The notes under the pieces are model-generated. The model saw only the letters and a list, made by a program, of their open reading frames with translations. It did no database searches and was not told the origin of the DNA. Shown in pieces: positions 42,869 to 50,699 of a stretch of 64,000 bases of DNA. The DNA is from Belnapia rosea (GTDB lineage Bacteria; Pseudomonadota; Alphaproteobacteria; Acetobacterales; Acetobacteraceae), in the NCBI RefSeq assembly GCF_900101615.1, contig NZ_FMZX01000013.1, positions 71,468 through 135,467 on the forward strand. The letters run 5' to 3'. The number at the start of each line of letters is the position of its first letter. The first letter of the stretch is position 1. The position numbers were made by a program, and so were the translations under genes.

Positions 42869-44962
42869 TCACTCCTCCCAAACCGCCAGCGCATCCAGCG
42901 CCTCGCATCCGTCCGGCCCGGCCAGCAGCGGGTTCACTTCCAGCGCCGCGAGGCCTGGGCCGAGCGCCAGCGCGGCATCGCCGATCCGGGCGACCGCCTC
43001 CGCTGCCAGGGGCCGGTCGATGCCGGGGCTGCCGCGATAGCCATCGAGCAGGCGGGCGCCGCGCAGTTCCGCCAGCATCTCCAACACCTCGCCCGGCGTC
43101 ACCGGCAACAGGCGCAGGCTGGTATCCCGCAGCGCCTCGACCCAGACGCCACCAAGCCCGACAGCGATGGCCGGCCCCCAGAGCGGGTCCCGCAGCATGC
43201 CGACGAACAGCTCCACCCCGCCGGCCCGCATCGGCGCCACGACGACGCCCTCGACCCGCGCCTCCGGCCGCGCCGCCCGGAGGCTGGCCATGATGCGGGC
43301 GAAGCCATCGGCCACCGCCGCATCCCCCTCGAGGTTCAGCAGCACGCCGCCGATATCGCTCTTGTGGGCGATGTCCGGCGAGGCGAGTTTGATCGCCACA
43401 GGGCCGCCGATGCGCCGCGCCGCCGCAACGGCCGCTGCGGCATCGGCGGCGAGGTGCTGCGGAATGGCGGGCACGCCCTGGGTGGCGAGATAGGCCAGCG
43501 TTGCATGCTCCGTCCGCGGCCGCGCATCGGCGGCAGGCGGCATGGCGGCCTGCGCCAGGCCAGCCTCCTGCCGGGCGGACCAGGCGAGGGCCCGGCCAAT
43601 GGCGGCCAGCCCCTCCGGCACGCCGCTGCCGAAATAGGTGATGCCCGTCTCGGCCAGCAGCGCCCGCCCGGCTTCCGTCACCGGCCGCGGCAGCACGCTG
43701 AGCAACACCGCCGGCAGGCCCGCGGCGCAGAAGCCGGCACCGATCGCGCGGATGATGGTACCGCGATAGCTCGCCACCTCCTCCGCCGTATCCGGCACGT
43801 CCATGAAACAGGCGAGCAGGCCGAGCGAGGGGTCGGTGCCGAGCGGTGCCAGGCTGCGCTCGAACAGCGCGGGGTCGAGCATCGCCCCGCCCGTCACGTC
43901 CAGCGGGTTGTTCGGCGTGCCGAAGGGCGGCAGCACCGCGCGCAGTGCCGCCACCGTCTCCGGCGCCAGGGCGGGGACGGGCACGCCCGCTTCCTCCGCC
44001 CGGTCCGCCGCCATCTCGCAGACGCCGCCCGAGATCGAGACCAGCCCAACGCCGCGCTTGCGGATCGGCCCGCCTTGCGCGAGCAGCCCGGCGGTGAAGA
44101 CCAGCGCCTCGATCGAGGGTACGCGGATCATGCCGAGCTGGCGGCAGGCCGCCTCGAAGACGCGGTCGTCGCCGACCAGCGAGCCGGTATGCGCCGCAGC
44201 CGCCCGCGCCGCCGTCTCGCTGGCGCCGATCTTGATGGCGACGATCGGCTTGCCCGCGGCCAATGCCCGCCGCGCCGCGGCGGCCAGGGTCCCCGCCTCG
44301 TGCACCGTCTCGAGGAACAGGCCGATGACACGCGTGGCCGGGTCGTCCACCAGGAAATCCACCACCTGGGCGACGTTCACATCGGCCTCGTTGCCGGTGG
44401 AGATCTGGTAGCTCAGCCCCATCCCCTGGCGATGCGCGAAGGCGGCGATGAAACCTGCCGTCGCGCCGCTCTGCGACACCACGCCGATGGCGCCACCCGG
44501 CAGGACGGGCAGCGGCGGCTGGGTGGTCCAGATCGGCACGCGGTCGGCATAGTTGATGAAGCCGAGGCAGTTGGGGCCGAGCAGGGTCACGCCCTGCGCC
44601 CGCGCCTCGGCCAGCAGCGCTGCCTGCCGGGCCGCCCCTTCGGCGCCGATTTCGGCGAAGCCCGAGGTGAGCATGACGGCGTTGCGGATGCCGGCGGCGC
44701 GCAGGTCGGCGAAGGCCTCCGGGATGGCGGCCTCCGGCACCATGACCAGCGCGGCATCCACCGGTTCGCCGATGGCGGCGCAACTCGTCGCGGCGGCCAG
44801 GCCATGCACCATGCCGCCCTTGCGGTTCACCACATGCACCCGGCCCTCGAAGCCGATGCGGGCGAAATTGGCATGGGCCGCGCTCGACCAAATGGAACGG
44901 TCGGTCGCCCCGACCAGCGCCACGGACCGGGCACGGAACAGGCTTTCCAGCGATGCGGCCAC
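42869..44962 (-). CDS. Acyl-CoA synthetase, NDP-forming (acetate-CoA ligase family)
   Basis: A 697-residue single-chain ADP-forming acyl-CoA synthetase. The order is a CoA-binding domain (about 1-130, RARSVALVGATDRSIWSS), succinyl-CoA-ligase-like domains (GVVSQSGATAGFIAAFAHRQ, STGNEADVNVAQVVDF), and a C-terminal ATP-grasp domain (about 470-690, GGPVAIKLASPDIAHKSDIG). It activates an organic acid to its CoA thioester. The start is taken as GTG 44962, preceded by GGGGGAAG, giving VAASLESLFRARSVAL like other family members; an ATG at 45013 would add 17 residues. First gene of a synthetase, thiolase-like, SDR unit, so an acid is probably activated and then processed as a CoA ester. Confidence 0.88.
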   Translation of the reverse strand: MAASLESLFRARSVALVGATDRSIWSSAAHANFARIGFEGRVHVVNRKGGMVHGLAAATSCAAIGEPVDAALVMVPEAAIPEAFADLRAAGIRNAVMLTSGFAEIGAEGAARQAALLAEARAQGVTLLGPNCLGFINYADRVPIWTTQPPLPVLPGGAIGVVSQSGATAGFIAAFAHRQGMGLSYQISTGNEADVNVAQVVDFLVDDPATRVIGLFLETVHEAGTLAAAARRALAAGKPIVAIKIGASETAARAAAAHTGSLVGDDRVFEAACRQLGMIRVPSIEALVFTAGLLAQGGPIRKRGVGLVSISGGVCEMAADRAEEAGVPVPALAPETVAALRAVLPPFGTPNNPLDVTGGAMLDPALFERSLAPLGTDPSLGLLACFMDVPDTAEEVASYRGTIIRAIGAGFCAAGLPAVLLSVLPRPVTEAGRALLAETGITYFGSGVPEGLAAIGRALAWSARQEAGLAQAAMPPAADARPRTEHATLAYLATQGVPAIPQHLAADAAAAVAAARRIGGPVAIKLASPDIAHKSDIGGVLLNLEGDAAVADGFARIMASLRAARPEARVEGVVVAPMRAGGVELFVGMLRDPLWGPAIAVGLGGVWVEALRDTSLRLLPVTPGEVLEMLAELRGARLLDGYRGSPGIDRPLAAEAVARIGDAALALGPGLAALEVNPLLAGPDGCEALDALAVWEE

Positions 44963-45114
44963 GCGCTTGCTTCCCCCGTTCTTCCTTGCTGGCCAGGGAA
45001 GCGCAGCCGCCACGCTTTGTCGAATCCCCGGCCTCCCACCTCACCGCCGGCCGCGGGTTTGCCCATGGGCCGATAGGGCGCAATACTTCCGTCTCAGGGG
45101 CAGGAGACAACCGA

Positions 45115-46179
45115 ATGGGCAACCGCATCGCCATCATCGGCGCCGGCGCGGTCGGCGGCTATGCCGGGGCGTATATGGCGCAGGCCGGCGAGGACGTGAC
45201 CTTCGTCGACATGTGGCCGGAGAATGTGGAGACGATGCGGAGAAGCGGCCTCCGCATCAGCCATCTGCGGGACGTGCCGGAATTCACCGTCCCCGTCCGT
45301 GCCATCCATCTGACCGAATTGCAGCACGTCTCGAAGGAACGGCCCTTCGACATCGCCTTCATCTGCGTGAAATCCTACGACACTGCCTGGGCCACGCTGA
45401 TGGTGCGGCAGTACCTCGCGCCGGGCGGCTTCTGCGTCTCGCTGCAGAATTGCATGAACGAGGAGACCATCGCCGGCATCGTCGGCTGGGGGCGGACGCT
45501 CGGCGCCATCGCCTCCTCCATCACCGTCGATCTCTGCGAGCCGGGACATGTGCGGCGCGCCGCCGGCAAGTCCGGCGCCTCGCACACCGTCTTCCGCGTC
45601 GGCGAGGTGCATGGCCGCATCACGGAGCGCGCGCAGGAGATCGGCCGCCTCACCGCACTCGCCGACAGCACGCAGGTCACGAGCAACCTCTGGGGCGAGC
45701 GCTGGTCGAAGCTCGTCACCAATGTGATGGCGAATGGGCTCTCCGCCTGCACCGGCCTCCTCTCGCGCGACATCCTGCTGGACGACACGCTGCGGCAGTT
45801 CACCGCCCGGCTCGGCTCCGAGGCGATCCGCGTCGGCCAGGCGCTCGGCTACAGCCTGGAGGAGATCCACCATATCGACCCGGAAGTGATCGCCCGCGCC
45901 GGCGAGGGCGACCCGGTGGCCCGCGGCGCCTATGACGAGCATCGCCTGGCCGAGGCCCGCAAGCCCGGCGGCGGCGCGCACCGCCCGTCCATGGGGCAGG
46001 ACATGGTGAAGGGTCGCCGCACCGAGATCGAGTTCATCAACGGCTTCATCGTCGACAAGGCGAAGGAGGTCGGCCTCTCCACCCCCGCCAACGCCGCCCT
46101 GACCGACATCGTGAAGCGCGTCGAGCGCGGCGAGCTGTCGCCCGACCCCAAGCACATCACCAGCCTCGGCCTGAACTGA
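45115..46179 (+). CDS. Ketopantoate reductase (ApbA/PanE) family oxidoreductase
   Basis: A 354-residue NADP-dependent reductase. The N-terminal Rossmann motif is IAIIGAGAVGGYAGAYMAQA, with FICVKSYDTAWATLM and LQNCMNEETIAGIVGW in the cofactor domain. The C-terminal helical domain has NLWGERWSKLVTNVMANGLS with the catalytic Lys, and RRTEIEFINGFIVDKAKEVG. It is longer than housekeeping PanE (about 300), and the context is an acid-degradation cluster with a TctC receptor next door, so a catabolic 2-keto acid role is likelier than pantothenate synthesis (inference). GGCAGGAG precedes the ATG. It is divergent from the acyl-CoA synthetase gene. Confidence 0.88.
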   Translation: MGNRIAIIGAGAVGGYAGAYMAQAGEDVTFVDMWPENVETMRRSGLRISHLRDVPEFTVPVRAIHLTELQHVSKERPFDIAFICVKSYDTAWATLMVRQYLAPGGFCVSLQNCMNEETIAGIVGWGRTLGAIASSITVDLCEPGHVRRAAGKSGASHTVFRVGEVHGRITERAQEIGRLTALADSTQVTSNLWGERWSKLVTNVMANGLSACTGLLSRDILLDDTLRQFTARLGSEAIRVGQALGYSLEEIHHIDPEVIARAGEGDPVARGAYDEHRLAEARKPGGGAHRPSMGQDMVKGRRTEIEFINGFIVDKAKEVGLSTPANAALTDIVKRVERGELSPDPKHITSLGLN

Positions 46180-46190
46180 ACAATGAATGG

Positions 46191-46222
46191 AAGGTCCGGG
46201 GGGCTACCGCCTCCCCGGCCTT
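46191..46222 (+). terminator. Terminator-like hairpin after the reductase gene
   Basis: Bases 46191-46204 and 46209-46222 form a stem with one bulged T and one G-U pair around a TACC loop, followed by TTATTC. It lies 12 bases after the reductase stop and ends just before the ribosome-binding site of the TctC gene. Confidence 0.55.
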
Positions 46223-46238
46223 ATTCGGGAGGTCCAAG

Positions 46239-47189
46239 ATGCGCCTTTTCCTGGCAGCTTTGCTGCTGATGGGTACCGCCCAGGCCCAACCCTTCCCCAG
46301 CCGTCCCATCACCATCGTCGCGGCCGGCGCTGCGGGCGGCCCAACCGACACCATCACCCGCATCGTCGCCGATGCGATGAGCCGGACGATGTCCCAGCCC
46401 GTCGTGGTCGAATCGATCGGTGGCTCCCTGGTCGGGCCGCAACGCGCGGCCCAGGCGCGGCCGGACGGCTATACGCTGCTGATCAACAATATCGGCTTCG
46501 CCGCCAGCGCCACGCTCTACCGCAAGCTGCCCTATGACGTGCAGGAGAGCTTCGCCCCGCTCGGCCTCGTCTCCGACGCGGCGATGACGCTGGTGGCGAA
46601 GCCCGGCTTTCCGGCCGCCGACCTCCGCGCCTATGTCGCCGCGCTGCGCGAGGGCGGCGACCGGCTGAACCTGGCCCATGCCGGGCTTGGCTCCGCCGCG
46701 CATCTCTGCGGCATGCTGCTGCAGCAGGCGGCGGGTGCCCGGGCGACGACGGTGGCCTTTCGCGGCACCGCGCCGGCCATCGCCGAGCTGATGGCCGGGC
46801 GCCTCGACCTGCTCTGCGACCAGGCGACCAATACCGTGCCCTATATCAAGGATGGTCGGGTCACCGCCTATGCCGTCAGCAGCGCGGAGCGCCTCGCCGA
46901 GCTGCCGGGGCTGCCGACCACGGCGGAGGCCGGCTTTCCGGCCATCGCCATGACCACCTGGCACGCCATGTACGCCCCCGCCGGGACACCGGAGGAGGTG
47001 CAGGCCACGCTGTCCGCCGCGCTGCGGGTGGCGCTGCGGGACGAGGCGCTGCGCCGCCGCTTCGCCGATCTGGCGACCGAGCCGGCGACGGAGGAGCGCG
47101 CCAGCATCGCCTTCCACCGCCGCTTCCTGGCCGAGGAGGTGGCACGCTGGCGGCCGGTGATCCAGGCCGCGGGAGCCTTCGCCGACTAG
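46239..47189 (+). CDS. TctC/Bug-family periplasmic substrate-binding protein
   Basis: A 316-residue Bug receptor with a short signal peptide, MRLFLAALLLMGTAQAQ. The mature N-terminus PFPSRPITIVAAGAAGGPTD carries the ligand loop; QPVVVESIGGSLVGPQRAAQ, RPDGYTLLINNIG and the late FPAIAMTTWHAMYAPAGTP follow the family. GGGAGG precedes the ATG. It follows the ketopantoate-reductase-family gene after a hairpin and, like the other two in this window, has no tctAB partner nearby. Confidence 0.92.
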   Translation: MRLFLAALLLMGTAQAQPFPSRPITIVAAGAAGGPTDTITRIVADAMSRTMSQPVVVESIGGSLVGPQRAAQARPDGYTLLINNIGFAASATLYRKLPYDVQESFAPLGLVSDAAMTLVAKPGFPAADLRAYVAALREGGDRLNLAHAGLGSAAHLCGMLLQQAAGARATTVAFRGTAPAIAELMAGRLDLLCDQATNTVPYIKDGRVTAYAVSSAERLAELPGLPTTAEAGFPAIAMTTWHAMYAPAGTPEEVQATLSAALRVALRDEALRRRFADLATEPATEERASIAFHRRFLAEEVARWRPVIQAAGAFAD

Positions 47190-47239
47190 GCCATGCTCCA
47201 GGCTTGTGCCGTCCGGGGTGGCGCGCCCATATCCGCCCC

Positions 47240-48067
47240 ATGGATCTCGACTTCACCGATGCCGAGCTGCATCGCTATTCCCGCCACATCCTGCTGCAGG
47301 ATGTGGGCGCCATCGGCCAGGCGAAGCTGCGGGCGGCACGGGTGCTCATCATCGGCGCGGGCGGGCTCGGCGCCCCGCTGGCGCTCTACCTGGCGGCGGC
47401 CGGGGTCGGCACCATCGGCCTCGTCGACCATGACGCGCTGGAATTGTCCAACCTCCAGCGCCAGGTGATCCACAGCACCGCCCGGCTCGGCCGCAACAAG
47501 GCCGAGAGCGCGGCCGAGACCCTCGCCGGCCTCAACCCCGAGGTGCGGGTCGAGACCCACCCTCTCCGCCTCGATGCCGAGAGCGCCCGGGCGCTGATCC
47601 CGCGCTACGACCTCGTCTGCGACGGCACCGACAATTTCGCCACCCGCTTCCTGCTGGGCGATGCCTGCCACCTGCTGGGCCGGCCGCTGGTCTCGGCCGC
47701 GGTGCTGCGCTTCGAGGGGCAGCTCTCCACCTTCAAGTCGCATCTCGGCGCGCCGCATCCCTGCCATCGCTGCCTCCATCCCGAGATTCCGCCCGAGGGG
47801 CTGGTCCCGAGCTGTTCCGAGGCCGGGGTGCTCGGCGCCGTGACCGGCGTCATGGGCACGTTGCAGGCGACCGAGGTGCTGAAGGAGATCCTCGGCATCG
47901 GCGAGGGCATGTCCGGCCGCCTGCTGCTCTGGGATGCGCTGGAGACGCGCTTCCGCACCATCCGCCTCCGCCGCGACCCCGGCTGCGCCCTCTGCGGCGA
48001 GGCGGCGAGCATCCGCGATCTCTCGGCCCATGCCGAACCGGCGCCGCTGGCCTGCACGGCGGCCTGA
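47240..48067 (+). CDS. MoeB/ThiF-family adenylyltransferase
   Basis: A 275-residue E1-like enzyme that adenylates the C-terminus of a small ubiquitin-fold protein such as MoaD or ThiS. The ATP site is VLIIGAGGLGAPLALYLAAA (36-55), with DHDALELSNLQRQ and DGTDNFATR (128-136). Zinc ligands are Cys175/178 (HPCHRCLHP) and Cys249/252 (GCALCGE). The catalytic-region Cys192 is in VPSCSEAGVLG. Start MDLDFTDAELHRYSRHILLQ is typical of MoeB. It directly abuts the DsrE-like gene: its TGA ends at the base before that ATG. MoaD/MoaE genes are not in this window, so molybdopterin, thiamine or another sulfur-transfer role is open. Confidence 0.9.
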   Translation: MDLDFTDAELHRYSRHILLQDVGAIGQAKLRAARVLIIGAGGLGAPLALYLAAAGVGTIGLVDHDALELSNLQRQVIHSTARLGRNKAESAAETLAGLNPEVRVETHPLRLDAESARALIPRYDLVCDGTDNFATRFLLGDACHLLGRPLVSAAVLRFEGQLSTFKSHLGAPHPCHRCLHPEIPPEGLVPSCSEAGVLGAVTGVMGTLQATEVLKEILGIGEGMSGRLLLWDALETRFRTIRLRRDPGCALCGEAASIRDLSAHAEPAPLACTAA

Positions 48068-48442
48068 ATGGGCAAGCCGCTCGGCATCCTGCTGATCTCG
48101 GGCGCCCATGAGCGCGCCCATTACGCCCTGGTCCTGGCCACCGGTGCCGCCGCGCTCGGGCGGGAGGTGACGCTGTTCGCCACCAATGCCGGCTGCCGCC
48201 TGCTGCTGGCCGACTCCGCCCTGGCACGGGAGCCGCGGGAGGCGGAGGTCACTGCCCGGGGCGTCGCCGGCATCGGCATCCTGCTGGAGGCGGCCGAGGA
48301 GCTGGGCCTTCATTTCCTTGCCTGCGAGGCGGGGCTGCGCGCCGAGGGGCTCGAGGCCGCCTCGTTGCGGCCGGGCGTCACGGTCGCCGGTGTCGCCAGC
48401 TTCCTCGCGGCGGTCGGCGATGGCCAAATGGTCACGCTGTAG
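48068..48442 (+). CDS. DsrE-like small protein
   Basis: A 124-residue protein with the DsrE/DsrF alpha/beta fold. ILLISGAHERAHYALVLATG forms the first strand-helix, then GREVTLFATNAGCRLLLAD with Cys43, and GLHFLACEAGLRAEGL with Cys86. The latter resembles the DsrE2-type CxxG-like position used in sulfur transfer or redox binding. It starts immediately after the MoeB-like gene stop without spacing, so the two are co-translated. A sulfur-relay job linked to the neighbouring adenylyltransferase is plausible but unproven. Confidence 0.75.
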   Translation: MGKPLGILLISGAHERAHYALVLATGAAALGREVTLFATNAGCRLLLADSALAREPREAEVTARGVAGIGILLEAAEELGLHFLACEAGLRAEGLEAASLRPGVTVAGVASFLAAVGDGQMVTL

Positions 48443-48482
48443 CTTGACCATGAGGGGGCGGGCTTGGCATGCCCCTTGGGTG

Positions 48483-49424
48483 ATGCACCCTCGCCCCCTC
48501 CTGCTGCTGTCCGGCCTGATCCTGGCCTCCCCCGCCTGGGGGCAAAGCAATCTCGGGCAGCAGGGCACCCTGCCGCCGCCCCGTGCGGCCAACCCTGTGC
48601 CCCAGGTCCCGCAATCTTCGCCACAGGCGGCCCCGGCGGCGCAACCCCAGCCCGCCCCCTCCAGGCCGGCGCCCGCGAAGCCGCCGCAGCCCCCCACCCC
48701 GCCCCGCACGGCCACGCCGGCACGGCCCACGGCACCGCCGGCTCCGGCCACCCAGGCGGCGCCGCGCCCATCCGCCGGTCCAGCGGCGACGCCAACCGTG
48801 CAGCCCCGCCCCGGTGCGGCCGGTGCGCGGCCCGCTGCCCCCCAGGGCCAGGGCCAACCGGCGCAGCAGCAGCCCCGTCGTCGCGCCCCGGCCGCCGCCG
48901 GCGCCGCGGCGGGGGCCGCGGCCGGGGCGGCCGCCGTGGCAATCGCGCCGCCGGCCCCAGCCAGCCCGCCGCCACCGCCCACCCCCAGCCTCGGCTCCGA
49001 TACCGGCCGGCCGCTGCCGCGCTTCGCCGCGCTCGGCTCCAACCAGGTCAACCTGCGTGTCGGGCCCGACCTCCGCTTCCGCATCGACTGGACCTATCAG
49101 CGCAAGGACCTGCCGGTGCAGATCATCGAGGAGCATCAGGTCTGGCGCCGCATCCGCGACCCGGAGGGCACCGAAGGCTGGGTCCAGCGGCCGCTTCTCA
49201 CCTCCCGCCGCACCTTCCTCGTCCAGGGCGAGGAGCGCGCCCTGCGGCGCCGCCCGGAGGAGGCGGCCGAGCCGGTCGCCAGGCTGCGCCCAGGCGTGAT
49301 CGGCAGCCTGCGGCGCTGCGAGGCCGGCAGTGCCTGGTGCGAGGCCCGGGTCGGTGATTACAGCGGCTGGATCAAGCGCGCCGAGATCTGGGGCGTGGCG
49401 CCGGACGAGGTGGTGGGCGACTGA
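48483..49424 (+). CDS. Secreted Pro/Ala-rich protein with SH3-like domains
   Basis: A 313-residue protein starting MHPRPLLLLSGLILASPAWG, a signal peptide. Residues about 22-170 are low-complexity Pro/Ala/Gln sequence, including an Ala/Gly run (AGAAAGAAAGAAAVAIA). The C-terminal half (about 175-305) is the alphaproteobacterial SH3_4 module: RFAALGSNQVNLRVGPD, QVWRRIRDPEGTEGWVQRPL, and a second partial SH3 repeat ending GDYSGWIKRAEIWGV. Such modules bind peptidoglycan-related targets in the periplasm. The Pro-rich stretch could span the periplasm. It lies between the DsrE-like gene and the hydratase genes, without obvious functional link. Confidence 0.8.
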   Translation: MHPRPLLLLSGLILASPAWGQSNLGQQGTLPPPRAANPVPQVPQSSPQAAPAAQPQPAPSRPAPAKPPQPPTPPRTATPARPTAPPAPATQAAPRPSAGPAATPTVQPRPGAAGARPAAPQGQGQPAQQQPRRRAPAAAGAAAGAAAGAAAVAIAPPAPASPPPPPTPSLGSDTGRPLPRFAALGSNQVNLRVGPDLRFRIDWTYQRKDLPVQIIEEHQVWRRIRDPEGTEGWVQRPLLTSRRTFLVQGEERALRRRPEEAAEPVARLRPGVIGSLRRCEAGSAWCEARVGDYSGWIKRAEIWGVAPDEVVGD

Positions 49425-49463
49425 GGCTGGACGGGCATGCCGCCCACGCCCTAGCCTTGCATC

Positions 49464-49754
49464 ATGAGCGACGCCCCTACCCCCGCCATCCACGATCTCG
49501 GCGGCGCCAGCCGCTACCGCTGCACCCCGGTCGAGCGCGACGAGGCGCCGCCGGATGCCTTTGGCAAGCGGGTCGATGCGCTGCGGCAGATCCTCGCCCA
49601 GAAGGGCATGATGACCGTGGACGAGCTTCGCCGGGGCATCGAGAGCATCCCCGAAGCCGACTACTTCACCATGACCTATTACGAGCGCTGGCTGACCTCG
49701 ATCACCACCCTCATGGTCGAGAAAGGCGTGGTCCGGCCGGAGGAGGTGCGGTGA
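49464..49754 (+). CDS. Split nitrile hydratase/thiocyanate hydrolase beta subunit, N-terminal half
   Basis: A 96-residue protein matching only the N-terminal half of nitrile hydratase beta subunits: IHDLGGASRYRC at the start, then VDELRRGIESIPEADYF (holding the Arg that contacts the cobalt site in relatives) and TYYERWLTSITTLMVEKGVV. It ends with a normal TGA overlapped by the GTG of the next gene, which encodes the other half, so this is a gene split and not a frameshift. The order N-half, C-half, alpha is that of thiocyanate hydrolase scnB-scnA-scnC, although ScnB is longer (about 157). An activator (P14K-like) identity was considered less likely because the C-half follows. Confidence 0.82.
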   Translation: MSDAPTPAIHDLGGASRYRCTPVERDEAPPDAFGKRVDALRQILAQKGMMTVDELRRGIESIPEADYFTMTYYERWLTSITTLMVEKGVVRPEEVR

Positions 49755-50062
49755 GCGCCGCCTTCGCCCCTGGTACCCGCGTGCGGGTGAAGGATGACTG
49801 GCCGGAGCGCCGCGGCCCCTGCCATATCCGCACCCCGCACTACCTGCGCGGGCGCGAGGGCGTGGTGCAGGCCGTGCTCGGCGAATTCCCCAATCCCGAG
49901 GACCTGGCCTTCGCCCGCCCGGCCCCGCGCCGCACGCTGTATCATGTGCTGTTCGACCAGAAGCCGGTCTGGGACGAGGGCGAGGCCGGCGACGGCTTGC
50001 TGGTCGAGATTTTCGAGCATTGGCTGGAACCGGCTGCCACCCCAACGCAGGAGGCCGCATGA
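49751..50062 (+). CDS. Split nitrile hydratase/thiocyanate hydrolase beta subunit, C-terminal half
   Basis: A 103-residue SH3-barrel protein corresponding to the C-terminal half of nitrile hydratase beta: FAPGTRVRVKDDWPERRGPC, then RTPHYLRGREGVVQAVLGEF and LYHVLFDQKPVWDEG ending EIFEHWLEPA. The start is GTG 49751, placed 4 bases after a perfect AGGAGG that lies inside the end of the N-half gene, and its own stop overlaps the alpha-subunit ATG. Both halves and alpha are thus translationally coupled, in keeping with a 1:1:1 complex. Confidence 0.82.
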   Translation: MSAAFAPGTRVRVKDDWPERRGPCHIRTPHYLRGREGVVQAVLGEFPNPEDLAFARPAPRRTLYHVLFDQKPVWDEGEAGDGLLVEIFEHWLEPAATPTQEAA

Positions 50063-50661
50063 GCGCCCCCGCCCGCCCCGAATCCATCGCCCTGCTGGAG
50101 CGGCTGGTCGCCGCGCTGCAGGCCCGCGGCCTCGTCTCCGAGGAGGAGATCGCCCAGCGCCAGGCAAGCACTGACCGCGCCAGCCCGGAGATCGGCGCCC
50201 GCATGGTTGCACGCGCCTGGGCCGATCCGGAATGGCGCCGCTTCATGGTGGCGAACGGCGCCGCCGCGGCGGAGCAGATGGGGGTCTCGATGGCCGGCGC
50301 CCCGCCGCTCGGCATCCTCGAGGACACGCCCCACCTGCATCATCTGGTCGTCTGTACCCTCTGCAGCTGCTACCCCCGGGCCGTGCTCGGCTATCCACCG
50401 CACTGGTACAAGTCGTTCGAATACCGTGCCCGCGCGGTGCGGGAGCCGCGGGCGGTGCTGGCCGAATGGGGCACGGTGCTGCCGGCCGGGATGCAGGTGC
50501 GGGTGGTGGACAGCACGGCGGATTACCGCTGGATGGTCCTGCCCCTCCGCCCCGCCGGCACCGAGGGATGGAGCGAGGAGCAGCTCGCCGCCCTCGTCAC
50601 GCGCGACGTGATGGTCGGGGTTGCGCTGCCACGGCTTCCGGTCGCCGCTGCCGCCGAGTAG
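50059..50661 (+). CDS. Nitrile hydratase/thiocyanate hydrolase alpha-type (metal) subunit, cobalt motif
   Basis: A 200-residue metal-binding subunit. The claw-setting motif is VVCTLCSCYPRAVLG with Cys99, Cys102, Ser103 and Cys104; the Thr after the first Cys marks the cobalt type, and in relatives two of the Cys are oxidised to sulfinic and sulfenic acid. Other matches are PPHWYKSFEYRARAVREPRA and WMVLPLRPAGTEGWSEEQLA. Nitrile hydratases turn nitriles into amides; thiocyanate hydrolases turn thiocyanate into carbonyl sulfide and ammonia. The split-beta layout favours the latter, while the sequence alone does not decide. No amidase gene is adjacent, and no obvious activator gene. Confidence 0.88.
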   Translation: MSAPARPESIALLERLVAALQARGLVSEEEIAQRQASTDRASPEIGARMVARAWADPEWRRFMVANGAAAAEQMGVSMAGAPPLGILEDTPHLHHLVVCTLCSCYPRAVLGYPPHWYKSFEYRARAVREPRAVLAEWGTVLPAGMQVRVVDSTADYRWMVLPLRPAGTEGWSEEQLAALVTRDVMVGVALPRLPVAAAAE

Positions 50662-50699
50662 CCTGATCCCCGGGGAAACGCGGGGGTTCACGGAACGGG

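Noticed and set aside
42867..45137. Continuation of the thiolase frame through the acyl-CoA synthetase gene as one 1255-codon frame
   Set aside because: The upstream part is low-complexity translation of the synthetase in a wrong frame; the thiolase has its own ATG at 42866 with matching family start.
48550..48960. Pro/Ala-rich coding stretch as a DNA repeat array
   Set aside because: The repetition is at amino acid level with irregular codons; no regular DNA unit or spacer exists.
49464..49754. The small beta-like protein as a nitrile hydratase activator (P14K type)
   Set aside because: The following gene supplies exactly the missing C-terminal half of the beta subunit, so a split beta explains both better.
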